Positions 7,664-16,554 are shown, counted from the first letter of the stretch. The stretch is 64,000 bases of DNA from an uncultured Phycicoccus sp. (GCF_947495705.1 NZ_CANLZR010000007.1:62001-126000), one strand, 5' to 3'. Numbers and translations are program-made. The notes: generated by a model not told the origin, from the sequence alone.

Positions 7664-10600
7664 CGGGGGCCTGGCGGACCCCGACCGCGTCGAGCACCCG
7701 GGCGACGTCGCGGGCGGGGTCGCGGAACACGTCGGTGGACCAGACCCGCAGGTGCTGCCAGCCCCGCAGCTCCAGCTGGGCGATGCGGAGCCGGTCACGG
7801 TCCCTCGACGACGCGACCCCGGCGTAGTCCGGCCCGTCGGACTCGACGGCGAGCAGCAGGTGCCCGGGCCGGGTGGGGTCCTCGACGGCCAGCTCGACCG
7901 GGGTCGAGGAGGTACCGACGGACTCGTGCACGACGAGGCCCCGGGTCCGCAGCCGGCGGGCGAGGTCGCCGAGCACGACCGACCCCCCCTCACCGTCGGG
8001 CGCGGCCCGGACCTCCTCGGTCGCCGAGGCGGCCTCCGCGTGCTCGAGGAGGTCCCGCAGCAGCCGGGCGCCGACGGTGCGCAACCGGTCCGGGTCGAGG
8101 TCGTCGGCCCGGATCGTGGACACGACGGTGAGGCCGCGACGGGCGCGGGTGAGGGCCACCGCGAGACGCCGATGGCCGGCGTCGGTGCCGAGGGGGCCGA
8201 ACCGGTGCAGCACGCGGCCGTGCGGGGTCTTGCCGAACCCGACGGTGACGATGACGTCGTCCCACGCCTCACCCTGCACGGCGTCGGGGTCGCGCACCCC
8301 GAACGGCTCGGGCCGCGACTCGTCGAAGAAGGCGAGGGCCCGGCCGTCGAGCCCGTCGACCGCGTCCCGGATCGCGGCCTCCAGCAGCCGCCGGTGCCCG
8401 GGCGACAGCGCGACGACGACGAGGGATCGGTCGGGGCGGGCCCGCGCGTGCTCGAGGACGAGCGCGACGACGCGCTCCACCTCGGCGGTGGTGGACTCCA
8501 CGGCCCCCTCCCCCTCCTCGACGACCCCGTGGCCGTCGACCACCTCGTGCCGGAGCACGGGCGCGGAGTCCGTGCCGGGGAAGGTGACGAGCGAGCGGTC
8601 GTACAGGGCGCCGTCGATGAACGTGACGAGCCGCTCGTCCAGGGCCCGGTAGTGCCAGGTGAGCGTCCGCATCGGGAGGGCGCCGTCGAGCGCGTCCAGC
8701 ACCGACTCGGTGCCGGTCTCCTCCGGGGCGTCGACCCCGGCCGACACGACGAACGGGGCCGGCGGCAGCTGCTGGGTGTCGCCGACGAGCACGACCCGGC
8801 GCGCGCGGGAGATGGCCGCGACCGCCTCGGCCGGCGCGACGAGCGAGGCCTCCTCGATGACGACGACGTCGAACAGCTCGCCCGGCGGGAGGACCGACGG
8901 CACGAGCAGCGGGCTCGTCGCCCAGCACGGGCGGACCGCCGTGAGCAGGTCGGGCGCGGCCGCCACGAGCGCCGGCAGCCCACCGGGGCCGTGCCGGGCA
9001 CCGGCCGTGTCGCGCAGCAGGGCCGGCTGGCGCGGGTGGGCGCCGCACACCCGCTCGACGTGCCGGGCGACCGCACCTCGCACCTGCGCGGGTCGGGCGG
9101 CGAGGGCCTCGAGGTCGGCACGCACCACGGTGTCGACGGCGTCGGTGAGAGCCGGCCCGGAGTGGGCGGAGACCCGGTCGTCGAGCTCCGCCACGTGGTC
9201 GGCCAGGGAGCACCACCAGACCCACCGGAGCTCGGTCTCGACGCGGTCGGTGGGCACCCGGCGGTCCCGCAGGTCCTCGACGAGCGGCAGCAGCCCGAGG
9301 GTGTCGAGCCGGTCCAGGGCCCGGCGCTCGTCCGGGGCGGGGTCTAGCCGGGCCTGGGCGGCGGCGGCCAGCCCGTCGACCCGCGCCGCGAGCGTCACGA
9401 GGTCGAGCTCGACGAGGCGCGGCGCGTCGTCGGTGCCGGGGAGCCGGGCGTCGAGCCAGGCCAGGTCGTCGACCAGCTCCTGGTGGGCGAGCTGGGCGCG
9501 GTCGAGCTCGACGGGGATCTCGGGGCGCCCCCCGGAGCCGGCCAGCTCACGCCACGCGTCCCGCTGCTCCTCGGCCTCCTGGAGCGCGGCGTGCAGGTCG
9601 GCCGGCGGGCGCCCGGGACGCAGGAGCGAGCGTGCCTGGCGCCGGATCCGCCACCGGTCCATGAGCCCGAGGTCGGTGCCGGTACGGCGCCGCTCCGCTG
9701 CGGACGCGGTCGCCGCCACGAGGTCGCCGAGGGGGATGTCGAAGACCTCGGGGCGGAAGCGCTCCAGGGTGTTGCGGACCTCGCCGACGGTGTCGAGGAC
9801 CCGCTGCCAGTCCAGGACGGTCGGTGCGGCCGGCAGGTGGATGCCCCGGAAGACGTCGGCGAGCGTCCGCCGGGTCTGCTCGACGAGACCACCGGCGAGC
9901 CGCTCGACCCGCAGGCGGGCCTCCGCCACGTCGTCGGCGTCGTCGAGGGTCGCGCCGAACCACGGGTCGTCGGCTCCGTCGCCGTCCCACGCGGCGAGCC
10001 GGGCCAGCCGCACGAGGGTGGCGGCGGCGTCGTCCAGGGTCTCGCGGTCGAGGCGGGTGAGAGCGGCGCCCGTCACGCGGACCCGGGACCGGGGCGGGGC
10101 GTCGAGCAGGCAGTACCGGCTGACCTCCTCCTGGATCTCGGCGAGCGTCGTCGCCCACGGGTCGCGCCGGCCGTGGAGGGCGGCGAGGTGCCCGTCGAGC
10201 AGCGCCGCCGCGGCCGACCGCTCCCGCTCCCGCTCCGAGACCCTGTCGCCTCGAGCGCCGCGGGGCGCAGCGCCTCCGAGGGACGTCTCCCCCAGCCGTC
10301 GCTCGAGGGCGGTAGCGAGGTCGCGCACGGCGCGGCCTCGGGCATGCCCGCCGTCGGCGAGGTCGAGGACGAGGTCGTCGAGGCCGACCGACGCGAGCCG
10401 CTCCAGGACGGCGTCGATCGAGGCCCGCTTCGGGGAGACGAGGAGGACCCGCTGCTCGTCGGCGGCGAGCGCGGCGACGAGGTTGGCGACGGTCTGGCTG
10501 GCCCCGGTGCCGGGCGGGGTGCGGAGGTAGAGGTGCGAGCCGGCGCGGACGGCCTCGACGGCCTCGCGCTGGGAGGTGTCGGCGTCCAGGGGCAGGACGT

Positions 10601-11405
10601 CGCGGGTCGGGTCGGCGGCCAGGGCCTCGATGTCGGCGCCCACGGACACGGCGGGGAGGGCGTCCTCGTCACCGGCGAGCGCGGCCACGACGTCGTGCCG
10701 CGCGAGGGTGTCGGCCTGGGCCGCGAGGTCCGCGACGAGGGAGACCTTGTGGTACGGGAAGGTCGTGAGGACGACGCGCGGGTCCACGGAGAAGTCCGGC
10801 ACGCCCGCGCAGGCCTGGGCGAGGGCCGCGTACGCCTGGTACGGGTCGACGACCCCGTCGGGGGTGGCGAGGGCCTCGAGCCGGCCGGTGTCGAGGTCGA
10901 TCCCGTGCTCGGACGCGAGGTAGTGCACGAGCGCCGGGTTGACCTCGAGCTCGCCGACCGGGTCGAGGCCCCAGTCGCGGCGTCGGGCGTCCGTGGGACG
11001 CATCCGGCACGAGCGGATGAACACGGGCGCGGCGGGCTCGCGCGGCGCCACCCGGCCGTTGGGCAGGACGACGGTCCAGGAGGCTGTGCCGACCCCGAGG
11101 AACGCGGTGCGGATGCCGTGCTCGGACTCCAGGTGGCGGGCGGTGTCGTGGACCCGGGCGACCCGGCGGGCCGCGTCGTCGAAGGCCTGCGGCTCGCGGA
11201 CGAGCTCGGACAGCAGGGCTGGGTCACCGGACAGCAGGGCGTTCCGGGTCGCGAGGTGCGCGGTCGTCAGGTCGACGGTGCCGACGGGGAGGTCGCGGTA
11301 CCAGAGCAGGGTGTTGGGTCCACCGAGCTCGACGAGGTGACGGGTCCAGTCGGACCGCGCCCTCGCGACGCGCTCGGTTCGGAGGTCGGCGGGATCGGGG
11401 GCCAC
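7656..11405 (-). CDS. Large SF1-helicase-like protein with altered Walker A and C-terminal nuclease-like (MTES_1575-type) domain
   Basis: 1,249-residue protein of the DUF4011/AAA superfamily-I helicase type. N-terminal domain (about 1-280), motif I region RTPPGTGASQT near residue 300, a long middle insert (about 330-780), motif II VVVIEEAS near 844, motif III GDTQQLPP near 870, motif VI VALTRARRG near 1080. The last 110 residues (VESDGPDYAGVASSRDRDRLR...WSTDVFRDP) match the very-short-patch/MTES_1575-like endonuclease fold. The Walker A Lys is replaced by Ala and the DEAD-box-like Asp by Glu, so ATP hydrolysis may be weak or absent. Start GTG 11405 is chosen over 11504 because GGGGAGGA sits 9 nt upstream and homology begins there. 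A role in DNA repair or defence is only inferred. Confidence 0.82.
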   Translation of the reverse strand: MAPDPADLRTERVARARSDWTRHLVELGGPNTLLWYRDLPVGTVDLTTAHLATRNALLSGDPALLSELVREPQAFDDAARRVARVHDTARHLESEHGIRTAFLGVGTASWTVVLPNGRVAPREPAAPVFIRSCRMRPTDARRRDWGLDPVGELEVNPALVHYLASEHGIDLDTGRLEALATPDGVVDPYQAYAALAQACAGVPDFSVDPRVVLTTFPYHKVSLVADLAAQADTLARHDVVAALAGDEDALPAVSVGADIEALAADPTRDVLPLDADTSQREAVEAVRAGSHLYLRTPPGTGASQTVANLVAALAADEQRVLLVSPKRASIDAVLERLASVGLDDLVLDLADGGHARGRAVRDLATALERRLGETSLGGAAPRGARGDRVSERERERSAAAALLDGHLAALHGRRDPWATTLAEIQEEVSRYCLLDAPPRSRVRVTGAALTRLDRETLDDAAATLVRLARLAAWDGDGADDPWFGATLDDADDVAEARLRVERLAGGLVEQTRRTLADVFRGIHLPAAPTVLDWQRVLDTVGEVRNTLERFRPEVFDIPLGDLVAATASAAERRRTGTDLGLMDRWRIRRQARSLLRPGRPPADLHAALQEAEEQRDAWRELAGSGGRPEIPVELDRAQLAHQELVDDLAWLDARLPGTDDAPRLVELDLVTLAARVDGLAAAAQARLDPAPDERRALDRLDTLGLLPLVEDLRDRRVPTDRVETELRWVWWCSLADHVAELDDRVSAHSGPALTDAVDTVVRADLEALAARPAQVRGAVARHVERVCGAHPRQPALLRDTAGARHGPGGLPALVAAAPDLLTAVRPCWATSPLLVPSVLPPGELFDVVVIEEASLVAPAEAVAAISRARRVVLVGDTQQLPPAPFVVSAGVDAPEETGTESVLDALDGALPMRTLTWHYRALDERLVTFIDGALYDRSLVTFPGTDSAPVLRHEVVDGHGVVEEGEGAVESTTAEVERVVALVLEHARARPDRSLVVVALSPGHRRLLEAAIRDAVDGLDGRALAFFDESRPEPFGVRDPDAVQGEAWDDVIVTVGFGKTPHGRVLHRFGPLGTDAGHRRLAVALTRARRGLTVVSTIRADDLDPDRLRTVGARLLRDLLEHAEAASATEEVRAAPDGEGGSVVLGDLARRLRTRGLVVHESVGTSSTPVELAVEDPTRPGHLLLAVESDGPDYAGVASSRDRDRLRIAQLELRGWQHLRVWSTDVFRDPARDVARVLDAVGVRQAPGE

Positions 11406-11512
11406 GCTCAGGTGTCCTCCCCGTCTCGGGTCGTCGGGAGCGCTCGCCCGGTCGGCAGCCCTCTGACGGGGGCGTGCCTCGCGCGCCCGGCCGCTCGCAG
11501 TCACTCCGGCAG

Positions 11513-11518
11513 GCTAAC
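11513..11518 (-). promoter_or_regulatory. -10-like hexamer TAGCCT for the helicase-like operon
   Basis: Minus-strand TAGCCT, the commonest -10 form in this window, lies about 108 nt before the GTG at 11405 and would give a leader of about 100 nt. No clear -35. Confidence 0.35.
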
Positions 11519-11601
11519 AACGGGGGCCCTCGAGCCCGGGGAGGCTCGGGGCGGGTCGGCCGGACGGCTCGGACCGCTCGGCGGCAGCGGGCGCGGTGGC
11601 G

Positions 11602-12888
11602 TCAGGCCACCGGTGCGGGCCGGCGCCCCACGACGCGGGTCGTCAGCGCGAGCACCGCGATGGCCACCGCGAAGCCCAGGGAGGTCAGGGCCAGGGCGTG
11701 GAAGCTCGCCCGGTCGACGATGACACCGGCGATGGCGCCACCCCCGCCGGCCGCGAGCCCCATGAGCACGTCGGCGGCGCCCTGGGCACCGGGACGCTCG
11801 GCCGCAGGCACCCCGTTGGTCAGCAGCGTGGACCCCGACACCAGGGTGCAGGACCAGCCGAGGCCCAGCAGGAAGAGGCCCACCACGAGGGTCCAGGACT
11901 CCCCCGTCGGCGAGGCGGCGGCGAGCAGCGTGGCCGTGGACAGGATGGCCGACCCGGCGATCGCCACGGCGCGGCCGCCGAAGCGGTCGACGGCCATGCC
12001 GGTGAGCGGCGAGAACGCGAACATCCCGAGGACGTGGATGCTGATGACGAAGCCGATGACGGTGAGGTCGGCCCGGCCGTGCGCCATGTGCAGGGGGGTC
12101 ATCACCATGACGCTGACCATGACGGCGTGCCCCAGTGCGAGGGTGCCGAGGCCGAGGCGGGCCACCGGGCGCGCGGCGACGACCCGCAGGCCGCGCACCA
12201 CCGAGCCGTGGGTGTGCTCGCCGTCGCCGTCTCCGTCGGCGATGCGGCGTCGGCGGGCCTCGACGAGCGGGTCCGGGCGCAGGCGCAGGAGGATGACCCC
12301 GACGGCGAGCACCAGCCCGACGAGCGAGAAGGCGAAGGGGCCGACGAGCCGGGGCAGGCCGAGGGCCTCGGCCACGGGCGCGCTCGGGCCGACGAGGTTC
12401 GGGCCGAGGACGCTGCCCACCGTCGTGGCCCACACGACGATGCTGAGGTCGCGGGCTCGCCGGTCGGGCAGGGCGAGGTCGGCGGCCGCGTAGCGGCTCT
12501 GGCTGTTGGACGCCGTCGCGCCGCCGAAGAGCAGGCTCGAGACGAGCAGGAGCGGGAAGCTGCGGATGACACCGGCGGTGATGAGGCCGACGGCGCCCAC
12601 CGCGGCGAGCCCGTAGCCGAGGGCGAGCCCGGGGCGTCGGCCGCGGGCGGCCATGAGCCGGGCCATCGGGATGGCGATGAGCGCGGCCCCGAGCACCTGG
12701 AAGGTGCCGCCGAGGCCGGCGTACTTCGCGGAGCCGGACACCTCCTCGGCCAGCAGGGCGCCGACCGCGACCCCGGCCGAGAGGCCGACCCCACCGAGCA
12801 TCTGCGACGCGACGAGGCTGCGGACGACGTGCCGCTGGGTGGCCGCCCGCTCGGCGAGCATCGTCGACGGGAGCGGCTCGGACGTCAC
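11602..12888 (-). CDS. MFS transporter
   Basis: Major facilitator superfamily permease, 428 residues, 12 predicted hydrophobic helices in two halves split by a cytoplasmic loop (about residues 205-225, RRRRIADGDGDGEHTHGS). The family loops RLMAARGRRPGLALGYG (motif A-like, after TM2) and DRFGGRAVAIAGS (second half) are present. The GTG start has no ribosome site, but CATACT lies 6 nt upstream, compatible with a leaderless mRNA. No neighbouring regulator and no hint of substrate; drug or metabolite export is the usual default for this subgroup. Confidence 0.85.
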   Translation of the reverse strand: MTSEPLPSTMLAERAATQRHVVRSLVASQMLGGVGLSAGVAVGALLAEEVSGSAKYAGLGGTFQVLGAALIAIPMARLMAARGRRPGLALGYGLAAVGAVGLITAGVIRSFPLLLVSSLLFGGATASNSQSRYAAADLALPDRRARDLSIVVWATTVGSVLGPNLVGPSAPVAEALGLPRLVGPFAFSLVGLVLAVGVILLRLRPDPLVEARRRRIADGDGDGEHTHGSVVRGLRVVAARPVARLGLGTLALGHAVMVSVMVMTPLHMAHGRADLTVIGFVISIHVLGMFAFSPLTGMAVDRFGGRAVAIAGSAILSTATLLAAASPTGESWTLVVGLFLLGLGWSCTLVSGSTLLTNGVPAAERPGAQGAADVLMGLAAGGGGAIAGVIVDRASFHALALTSLGFAVAIAVLALTTRVVGRRPAPVA

Positions 12889-13060
12889 CGGGGCAGTATG
12901 CCCGCGCCCGGCCGTCTCACCTCACCGCACCCCGACCTCACCGCACCTCGACCTCCTCGCCGCCATGGCGGCCACATGTGGGAAGCGGGCGGGCGGGCGG
13001 CCCGAGCCGGGGCGGACGGCGTGCTGCCGGCGGTCCCGTAGGCTTGTCTGCGGTCTTCCC

Positions 13061-13132
13061 GCCCTCGTAGCTCAGGGGAAGAGCACTTCTCTCCTAAAGA
13101 AGGTGTCGCAGGTTCGAATCCTGCCGGGGGCA
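13061..13132 (+). tRNA. tRNA-Arg (anticodon CCT)
   Basis: Folds as a full cloverleaf. Acceptor GCCCTCG pairs with CGGGGGC (one T-G pair), D stem GCTC/GAGC, anticodon stem CTTCT/AGAAG with loop CTCCTAA (anticodon CCT), 5-nt variable loop GTGTC, and T arm GCAGG-TTCGAAT-CCTGC. The discriminator is A and CCA is not encoded. It reads AGG codons. The following 7 kb has atypical codon use, so the 3' end is a candidate integration site. Confidence 0.95.
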
Positions 13133-13310
13133 CCTCGTGAAACCCGCGCTCTGACCAGACCTGCCGGCGGACTGGACCGGGACGCCTGACCGCGGGTCAC
13201 TCCTCCCACCCCCAGCTGCCGCCTCGACAGCGTCAACCTTCGGCACGGTTGGCGTCTGTTCCCAGATGACGGCAGATCCGCGACGGCGCGGGCCGGGAAG
13301 GAGTTCCCCG

Positions 13311-13976
13311 ATGAAGCTCACCTCCGCGCGGACGGCCCTCGTCGTGCTCGTCGCTGCTATGGGTCAGCTGGTGTCATCCCCGGCGTCGGCCGGTCCACCC
13401 CCCGGCCCGGTGGACGAGTCGTTGCTCGTTCCGGCCCTCAACCCGGCCTTGGCGCCATGGTCGTGCAAGGCCAAACAGACCGGGCCGGTGTGCACTGGCG
13501 CGCTGGACGCCGTGAACGAGTGGCAGCCGTTCGACTTCTCCTGCGACGCCCCGGTGTACGCCCGGAGCACCTTCCACCGCAGGGCAACGCGGTACTACGA
13601 CTGGGACTACAGGAACTACGACAGGTACGTGCACCAGAACGACCTCGATGAGCTCAGCACGTCCCCGACCGGTCCTGCAACGGCGTTGATCAGTGTGCGG
13701 ACCCGGTTCCATGAGCCGTTCGAAGTCCCCGGCGACCTGTCGACGATGACCGTCGTCACCGAAGGCGTCCCGCTGGACATCCGGCCCGTGCGGGGAGCCC
13801 CGGTGTTGCGGGTGGTCGGGACGCTCGTCGAACCACCCGGAGAGGTCGGCACCTTCAGCGGTCACGTGACCGACCACGGTGTGACCACACGCTACGAAGA
13901 CGCGCCTCTGGACACGGTGGTCTCGGAGGAGACCTTCGTCGAGGCTGTGTGCACGGCCGTCCAGGAACTGCCGTGA
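13311..13976 (+). CDS. Secreted protein of unknown function, paralog of the 15708-16451 product
   Basis: 221 residues with a clear Sec signal peptide (MKLTSARTALVVLVAAMGQLVSSPASA). The mature part has four Cys and the frame PALNP...WSC...C.G...FSCD...VYA in its first third, and ends ETFVEAVCTAVQELP. The same frame occurs in the protein at 15708-16451, so the two are diverged paralogs. I recognise no enzyme motif. ATG 13311 has AAGGAG 8 nt upstream; the longer ORF-track start is a shadow. Codons such as AAA, CCA, GTT and GCT are more frequent than in flanking genes. It may be a target or sensor of the sigma factor next door; that is inference. Confidence 0.75.
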   Translation: MKLTSARTALVVLVAAMGQLVSSPASAGPPPGPVDESLLVPALNPALAPWSCKAKQTGPVCTGALDAVNEWQPFDFSCDAPVYARSTFHRRATRYYDWDYRNYDRYVHQNDLDELSTSPTGPATALISVRTRFHEPFEVPGDLSTMTVVTEGVPLDIRPVRGAPVLRVVGTLVEPPGEVGTFSGHVTDHGVTTRYEDAPLDTVVSEETFVEAVCTAVQELP

Positions 13977-14005
13977 AGTGGGTTCCGGACCGCTCAGGCC
14001 CGCAC

Positions 14006-14011
14006 TAGCGT
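14006..14011 (+). promoter_or_regulatory. -10-like hexamer TAGCGT for the ECF sigma operon
   Basis: Lies 19 nt before ATG 14031, giving a leader of about 13 nt that includes the GGGAG ribosome site. It rules against the upstream GTG as start. Confidence 0.4.
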
Positions 14012-14030
14012 GGTTCGACTGGGAGTGGCG

Positions 14031-14528
14031 ATGCGCGCAGAGGACCGGCCGGACTACGAGTGGGTGTTCAGCGCCTCGTTCAGCTCGATCACTCGCACCG
14101 TCTTCCTCATCGTGCACGATCGGGAGGCCGCCGAGGAGATCACCCAGGAAGCCTTCGTCAAACTGCTTCAATACTGGGACGCCGTGGCTGGATACGACCA
14201 CCCCCAGGCATGGGTGAGGAAGGTCGCCACCCGGATGGCCGTCCGTCATGCGGCACGCGAACGCCGACGCCCCACACTGGAGGCGCGGGCTCACAGGCCG
14301 ACGGCGGTGGTCCCCTCCGACCCGGCACTCGACGTGATCGAGGCCGTCCGCGATCTGGCGCCAATGCAGCGCGCTGCCGTTGTCCTCCACTACTTCGAGG
14401 ACCGCCCAGTGGGTGAGATCGCCGGCGCCCTTCAGGTATCGGAGTCCACCGTCAAACAGCATCTGTATCGGGCCCGTGCCCACCTGGCCCGCACGCTCGG
14501 CGAGGCGGTGACCGATGATGTCCGTTGA
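14031..14528 (+). CDS. RNA polymerase sigma factor, ECF (sigma-70 family)
   Basis: 165-residue extracytoplasmic-function sigma factor of the SigE-like group. Region 2 lies about residues 12-80 (FSSITRTVFLIVHDREAAEEITQEAFVKLLQYWD...PQAWVRKVATRMAVRHARERRR). Region 4 lies about 103-155 (LAPMQRAAVVLHYFEDRPVGEIAGALQVSESTVKQHLYRARAHL). ATG 14031 is preferred over GTG 14010: GGGAG sits 5 nt upstream and GTG 14010 falls inside a TAGCGT -10 hexamer (14006-14011). The 3' end overlaps the next gene by 14 nt, so it is coupled to its membrane partner, the usual arrangement of ECF sigma and anti-sigma. Confidence 0.9.
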   Translation: MRAEDRPDYEWVFSASFSSITRTVFLIVHDREAAEEITQEAFVKLLQYWDAVAGYDHPQAWVRKVATRMAVRHAARERRRPTLEARAHRPTAVVPSDPALDVIEAVRDLAPMQRAAVVLHYFEDRPVGEIAGALQVSESTVKQHLYRARAHLARTLGEAVTDDVR

Positions 14529-15477
14529 CGATCGGCTTCGCGCCGCCCTCACTGCGTACGCAGCGTGTCTGCCGGAACCAGAGGTCGAGCTGCGGTTCCA
14601 TCGAGTTCTGGCTCTCCACCGGCGCAGGCGTGCCCTCCGACTGGTCAGCGCCGCTGCGGGGCTTGTTGCAGCCTGCGCCGTCGTGAGCATCTCCTTGGGC
14701 TGGCCCGCGCGGCCGGCGGCACTGTGGCCGTCGGGCGACATCACCCCCACGTCCCGCGTAGAGGGGGCCTACGCCGGGTTGGCCAGAGCACTGCCGGACA
14801 TTCCTCGGTCCGCCGGGCGGTGGGGCCTGGACTTCGGCGAGGACGGCCGGATGACGGCGTCCGCGCCGACCGGTTCGGGTCGTAGCCCCGAGCCCGCGGG
14901 GTGGCTGCGCGGGGACGCGGTCACCACCGAGCTCTTCGCCGAGGACGCGTGTCGCGACACCGCGCCGGGCACCTACACGGTGGCGCGACTCGCCGACCGC
15001 GTGGTCCTCGAGGTCGCCGAGGACCGCTGCGCAGCGCGGATGAGCCTCTTGACGGCCACGACCTGGGTCTCGACGCTCGCCACGTCGTGGAACGGCCCCA
15101 GAATCCCCGACAGTCGCTGGGTCCGTGACATCGACGTCGCGGAGCTGCGCAAGCAGGGTTACACCTTGACGCCAGACGCCCTCCGTGCCAACTTCCTCGA
15201 CGACGGTCACGGCCGGTTCCACCTCGAGTTCACGGGAACAAAGTTCTACGTCTTCGTCGAGGACGAGGATGGCTCGTTGGTCCTCGGCGACCAAGGAGAT
15301 GTCTCCTACGACGCACTCGGCAGGTGGGTCCAGAACCTCAGCCTTGCGGTGGAATGGCGACTCGATGGCGATGCGCTCGTCACCGAGAACGTGGATCCGG
15401 TGCACGGAGTCAGGCTGAACCCAGCGACCGCGGAGGAACGGTTCGCCCTTGAAGGCACGTGGCACCGAGCCGGCTGA
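14515..15477 (+). CDS. Single-pass membrane protein, likely anti-sigma factor partner of the ECF sigma
   Basis: 320 residues. N-terminal cytoplasmic part of about 43 residues (MMSVDDRLRAALTAYAACLPEPEVE...RRRRALR), one transmembrane segment (about 44-63, LVSAAAGLVAACAVVSISLG), then a large outer part. The outer part seems to hold two related segments, each with a Gly-rich strand start (GRWGLDFGEDGRMTASAP; GRFHLEFTGTKFYVFVEDEDG) and ending in acidic strands, suggesting two lipocalin-like barrels. No zinc anti-sigma HxxxCxxC motif is seen. The position, overlapping the sigma gene by 14 nt, and the topology argue for an anti-sigma role. ATG 14515 is favoured over 14518 by GAGG at good distance. 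Confidence 0.65.
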   Translation: MMSVDDRLRAALTAYAACLPEPEVELRFHRVLALHRRRRALRLVSAAAGLVAACAVVSISLGWPARPAALWPSGDITPTSRVEGAYAGLARALPDIPRSAGRWGLDFGEDGRMTASAPTGSGRSPEPAGWLRGDAVTTELFAEDACRDTAPGTYTVARLADRVVLEVAEDRCAARMSLLTATTWVSTLATSWNGPRIPDSRWVRDIDVAELRKQGYTLTPDALRANFLDDGHGRFHLEFTGTKFYVFVEDEDGSLVLGDQGDVSYDALGRWVQNLSLAVEWRLDGDALVTENVDPVHGVRLNPATAEERFALEGTWHRAG

Positions 15478-15622
15478 TGACCCAGTGCCTCGGGAAGCCG
15501 AGCCGGAACTCCGTCCCCGCCGCCCCAGTGGCGCCTGGGGGGTCATCGGATCGTCGGCATTCCCGGACGGCGGCTGCCGTTCCATCCGGAGCAGCGGACC
15601 GGCCGTGACGCAGCGCCATGTG

Positions 15623-15656
15623 CGTTGAGCGGACGTTGAGCGATCGCCACCACGCT
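15623..15656 (+). promoter_or_regulatory. Candidate SARP box: CGTTGAGCG repeated at 11-bp spacing, 8 bp before a -10-like CACGCT
   Basis: CGTTGAGCG occurs at 15623-15631 and again at 15634-15642, exactly one helical turn apart. CACGCT, one base from the TACGCT used elsewhere here, begins 8 bp after the second copy. This is the geometry known for SARP-controlled promoters. It stands in front of the secreted-protein gene at 15708, whose neighbour is a SARP gene. Confidence 0.45.
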
Positions 15657-15707
15657 GCGTGCACAGACCGGCTCACACAGGGAGCCGAATGCGCTCAGGA
15701 GGCTGAC

Positions 15708-16451
15708 ATGCCCGCACCAACCCTCGCAGTCCTTGCACAGCGCGCCCACCTCTCGAACCCCCGCGTCGCGGCGCTCGTCGCAGGGAGCGCGTCCCTCGCG
15801 CTCCTTCTCACCGCGGCACCCACCTCCGCCGCCGGGAGTGCGGCCGCCGCGCCCCCAGCCGGATCGGCCGGTCAGCCGCTGCGCTCGCTCTCCGCGGGCG
15901 CCGGCAACGAGCGCGAGGTCGACCCGCTCAGCCTGACGCCTGCCCTGAACCCCACCTTCACATGGTCGTGCGCCCGCACCGGAGCGGGGATCACCTGCCA
16001 CGGCGAACGCCGGACCAGCTACGGGCCGGAGCCGGTGGGGTTCGACTGCGACGGGCTGGAGGTCTACGTCACCGGTCGCGGGGAGGACACATCCACTCGT
16101 TGGCACACCGCCGAGGGGCTCGCAACGCGCACCATCACGCAGCGGTCGTTCCCGGAGGACCGGATGACCTTGGCCCCCGACACCTCAGGTCCGGCCGTCG
16201 TCTCGCGGCAGCACTGGACGCAGCACTACCGCTACGGCACGCCCGGTGATGTCACGACGCGGGTCCTCGTGGAGACCGGCCAGGTGCTCATGGTGCACGG
16301 GACGGGCGCCGAGGGGAAGGTGTTCCAGTTGACGGGGCGCACCGAGTTCGCGCCCGGGATGGACTTCGAGTCAGTCGTGCAGTCGAGCGGACGGGACGAC
16401 TTCGCGGCCGGCCGCGACTTCGTCGCCGAGGTCTGCCGCGCGCTGACGTGA
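15708..16451 (+). CDS. Secreted protein of unknown function, paralog of the 13311-13976 product
   Basis: 247 residues; a long N-region then a signal peptide core (ALVAGSASLALLLTAAPTSAAGS, about 23-45) and an Ala/Gly/Pro-rich spacer. The mature part has PALNPTFTWSC...ITCHGE...GFDCDGLEVYV, mirrored in the 13311 gene product, and ends FVAEVCRALT. Four conserved Cys suggest two disulfides. ATG 15708 has CAGGAGG 5 nt upstream. The gene is preceded by tandem direct repeats with SARP-box spacing, and its stop codon touches an alternative GTG of the SARP fusion gene. Function unknown; I infer it belongs to the same response as the regulator downstream. Confidence 0.75.
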   Translation: MPAPTLAVLAQRAHLSNPRVAALVAGSASLALLLTAAPTSAAGSAAAAPPAGSAGQPLRSLSAGAGNEREVDPLSLTPALNPTFTWSCARTGAGITCHGERRTSYGPEPVGFDCDGLEVYVTGRGEDTSTRWHTAEGLATRTITQRSFPEDRMTLAPDTSGPAVVSRQHWTQHYRYGTPGDVTTRVLVETGQVLMVHGTGAEGKVFQLTGRTEFAPGMDFESVVQSSGRDDFAAGRDFVAEVCRALT

Positions 16452-16554
16452 CCAGCGGGGGACCCGGGTCGCTGATGCCCATGGGTCGCGCACCGTCCAC
16501 CTTCGAACGTGGCACCGCGGCTGCGGCACGAGTGCGCGAAGGATGCAGTCGGGC

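Noticed and set aside
6303-9347. 1,014-codon plus-strand ORF crossing mscL and the helicase gene
   Set aside because: Runs through mscL in another frame and antisense to helicase motifs; no domain-like sequence.
13103-13140. attL/attR pair for an integrated element at the tRNA-Arg 3' end
   Set aside because: No second copy of the tRNA 3' end and no integrase gene could be found by eye in the window; left as a check under the island finding.
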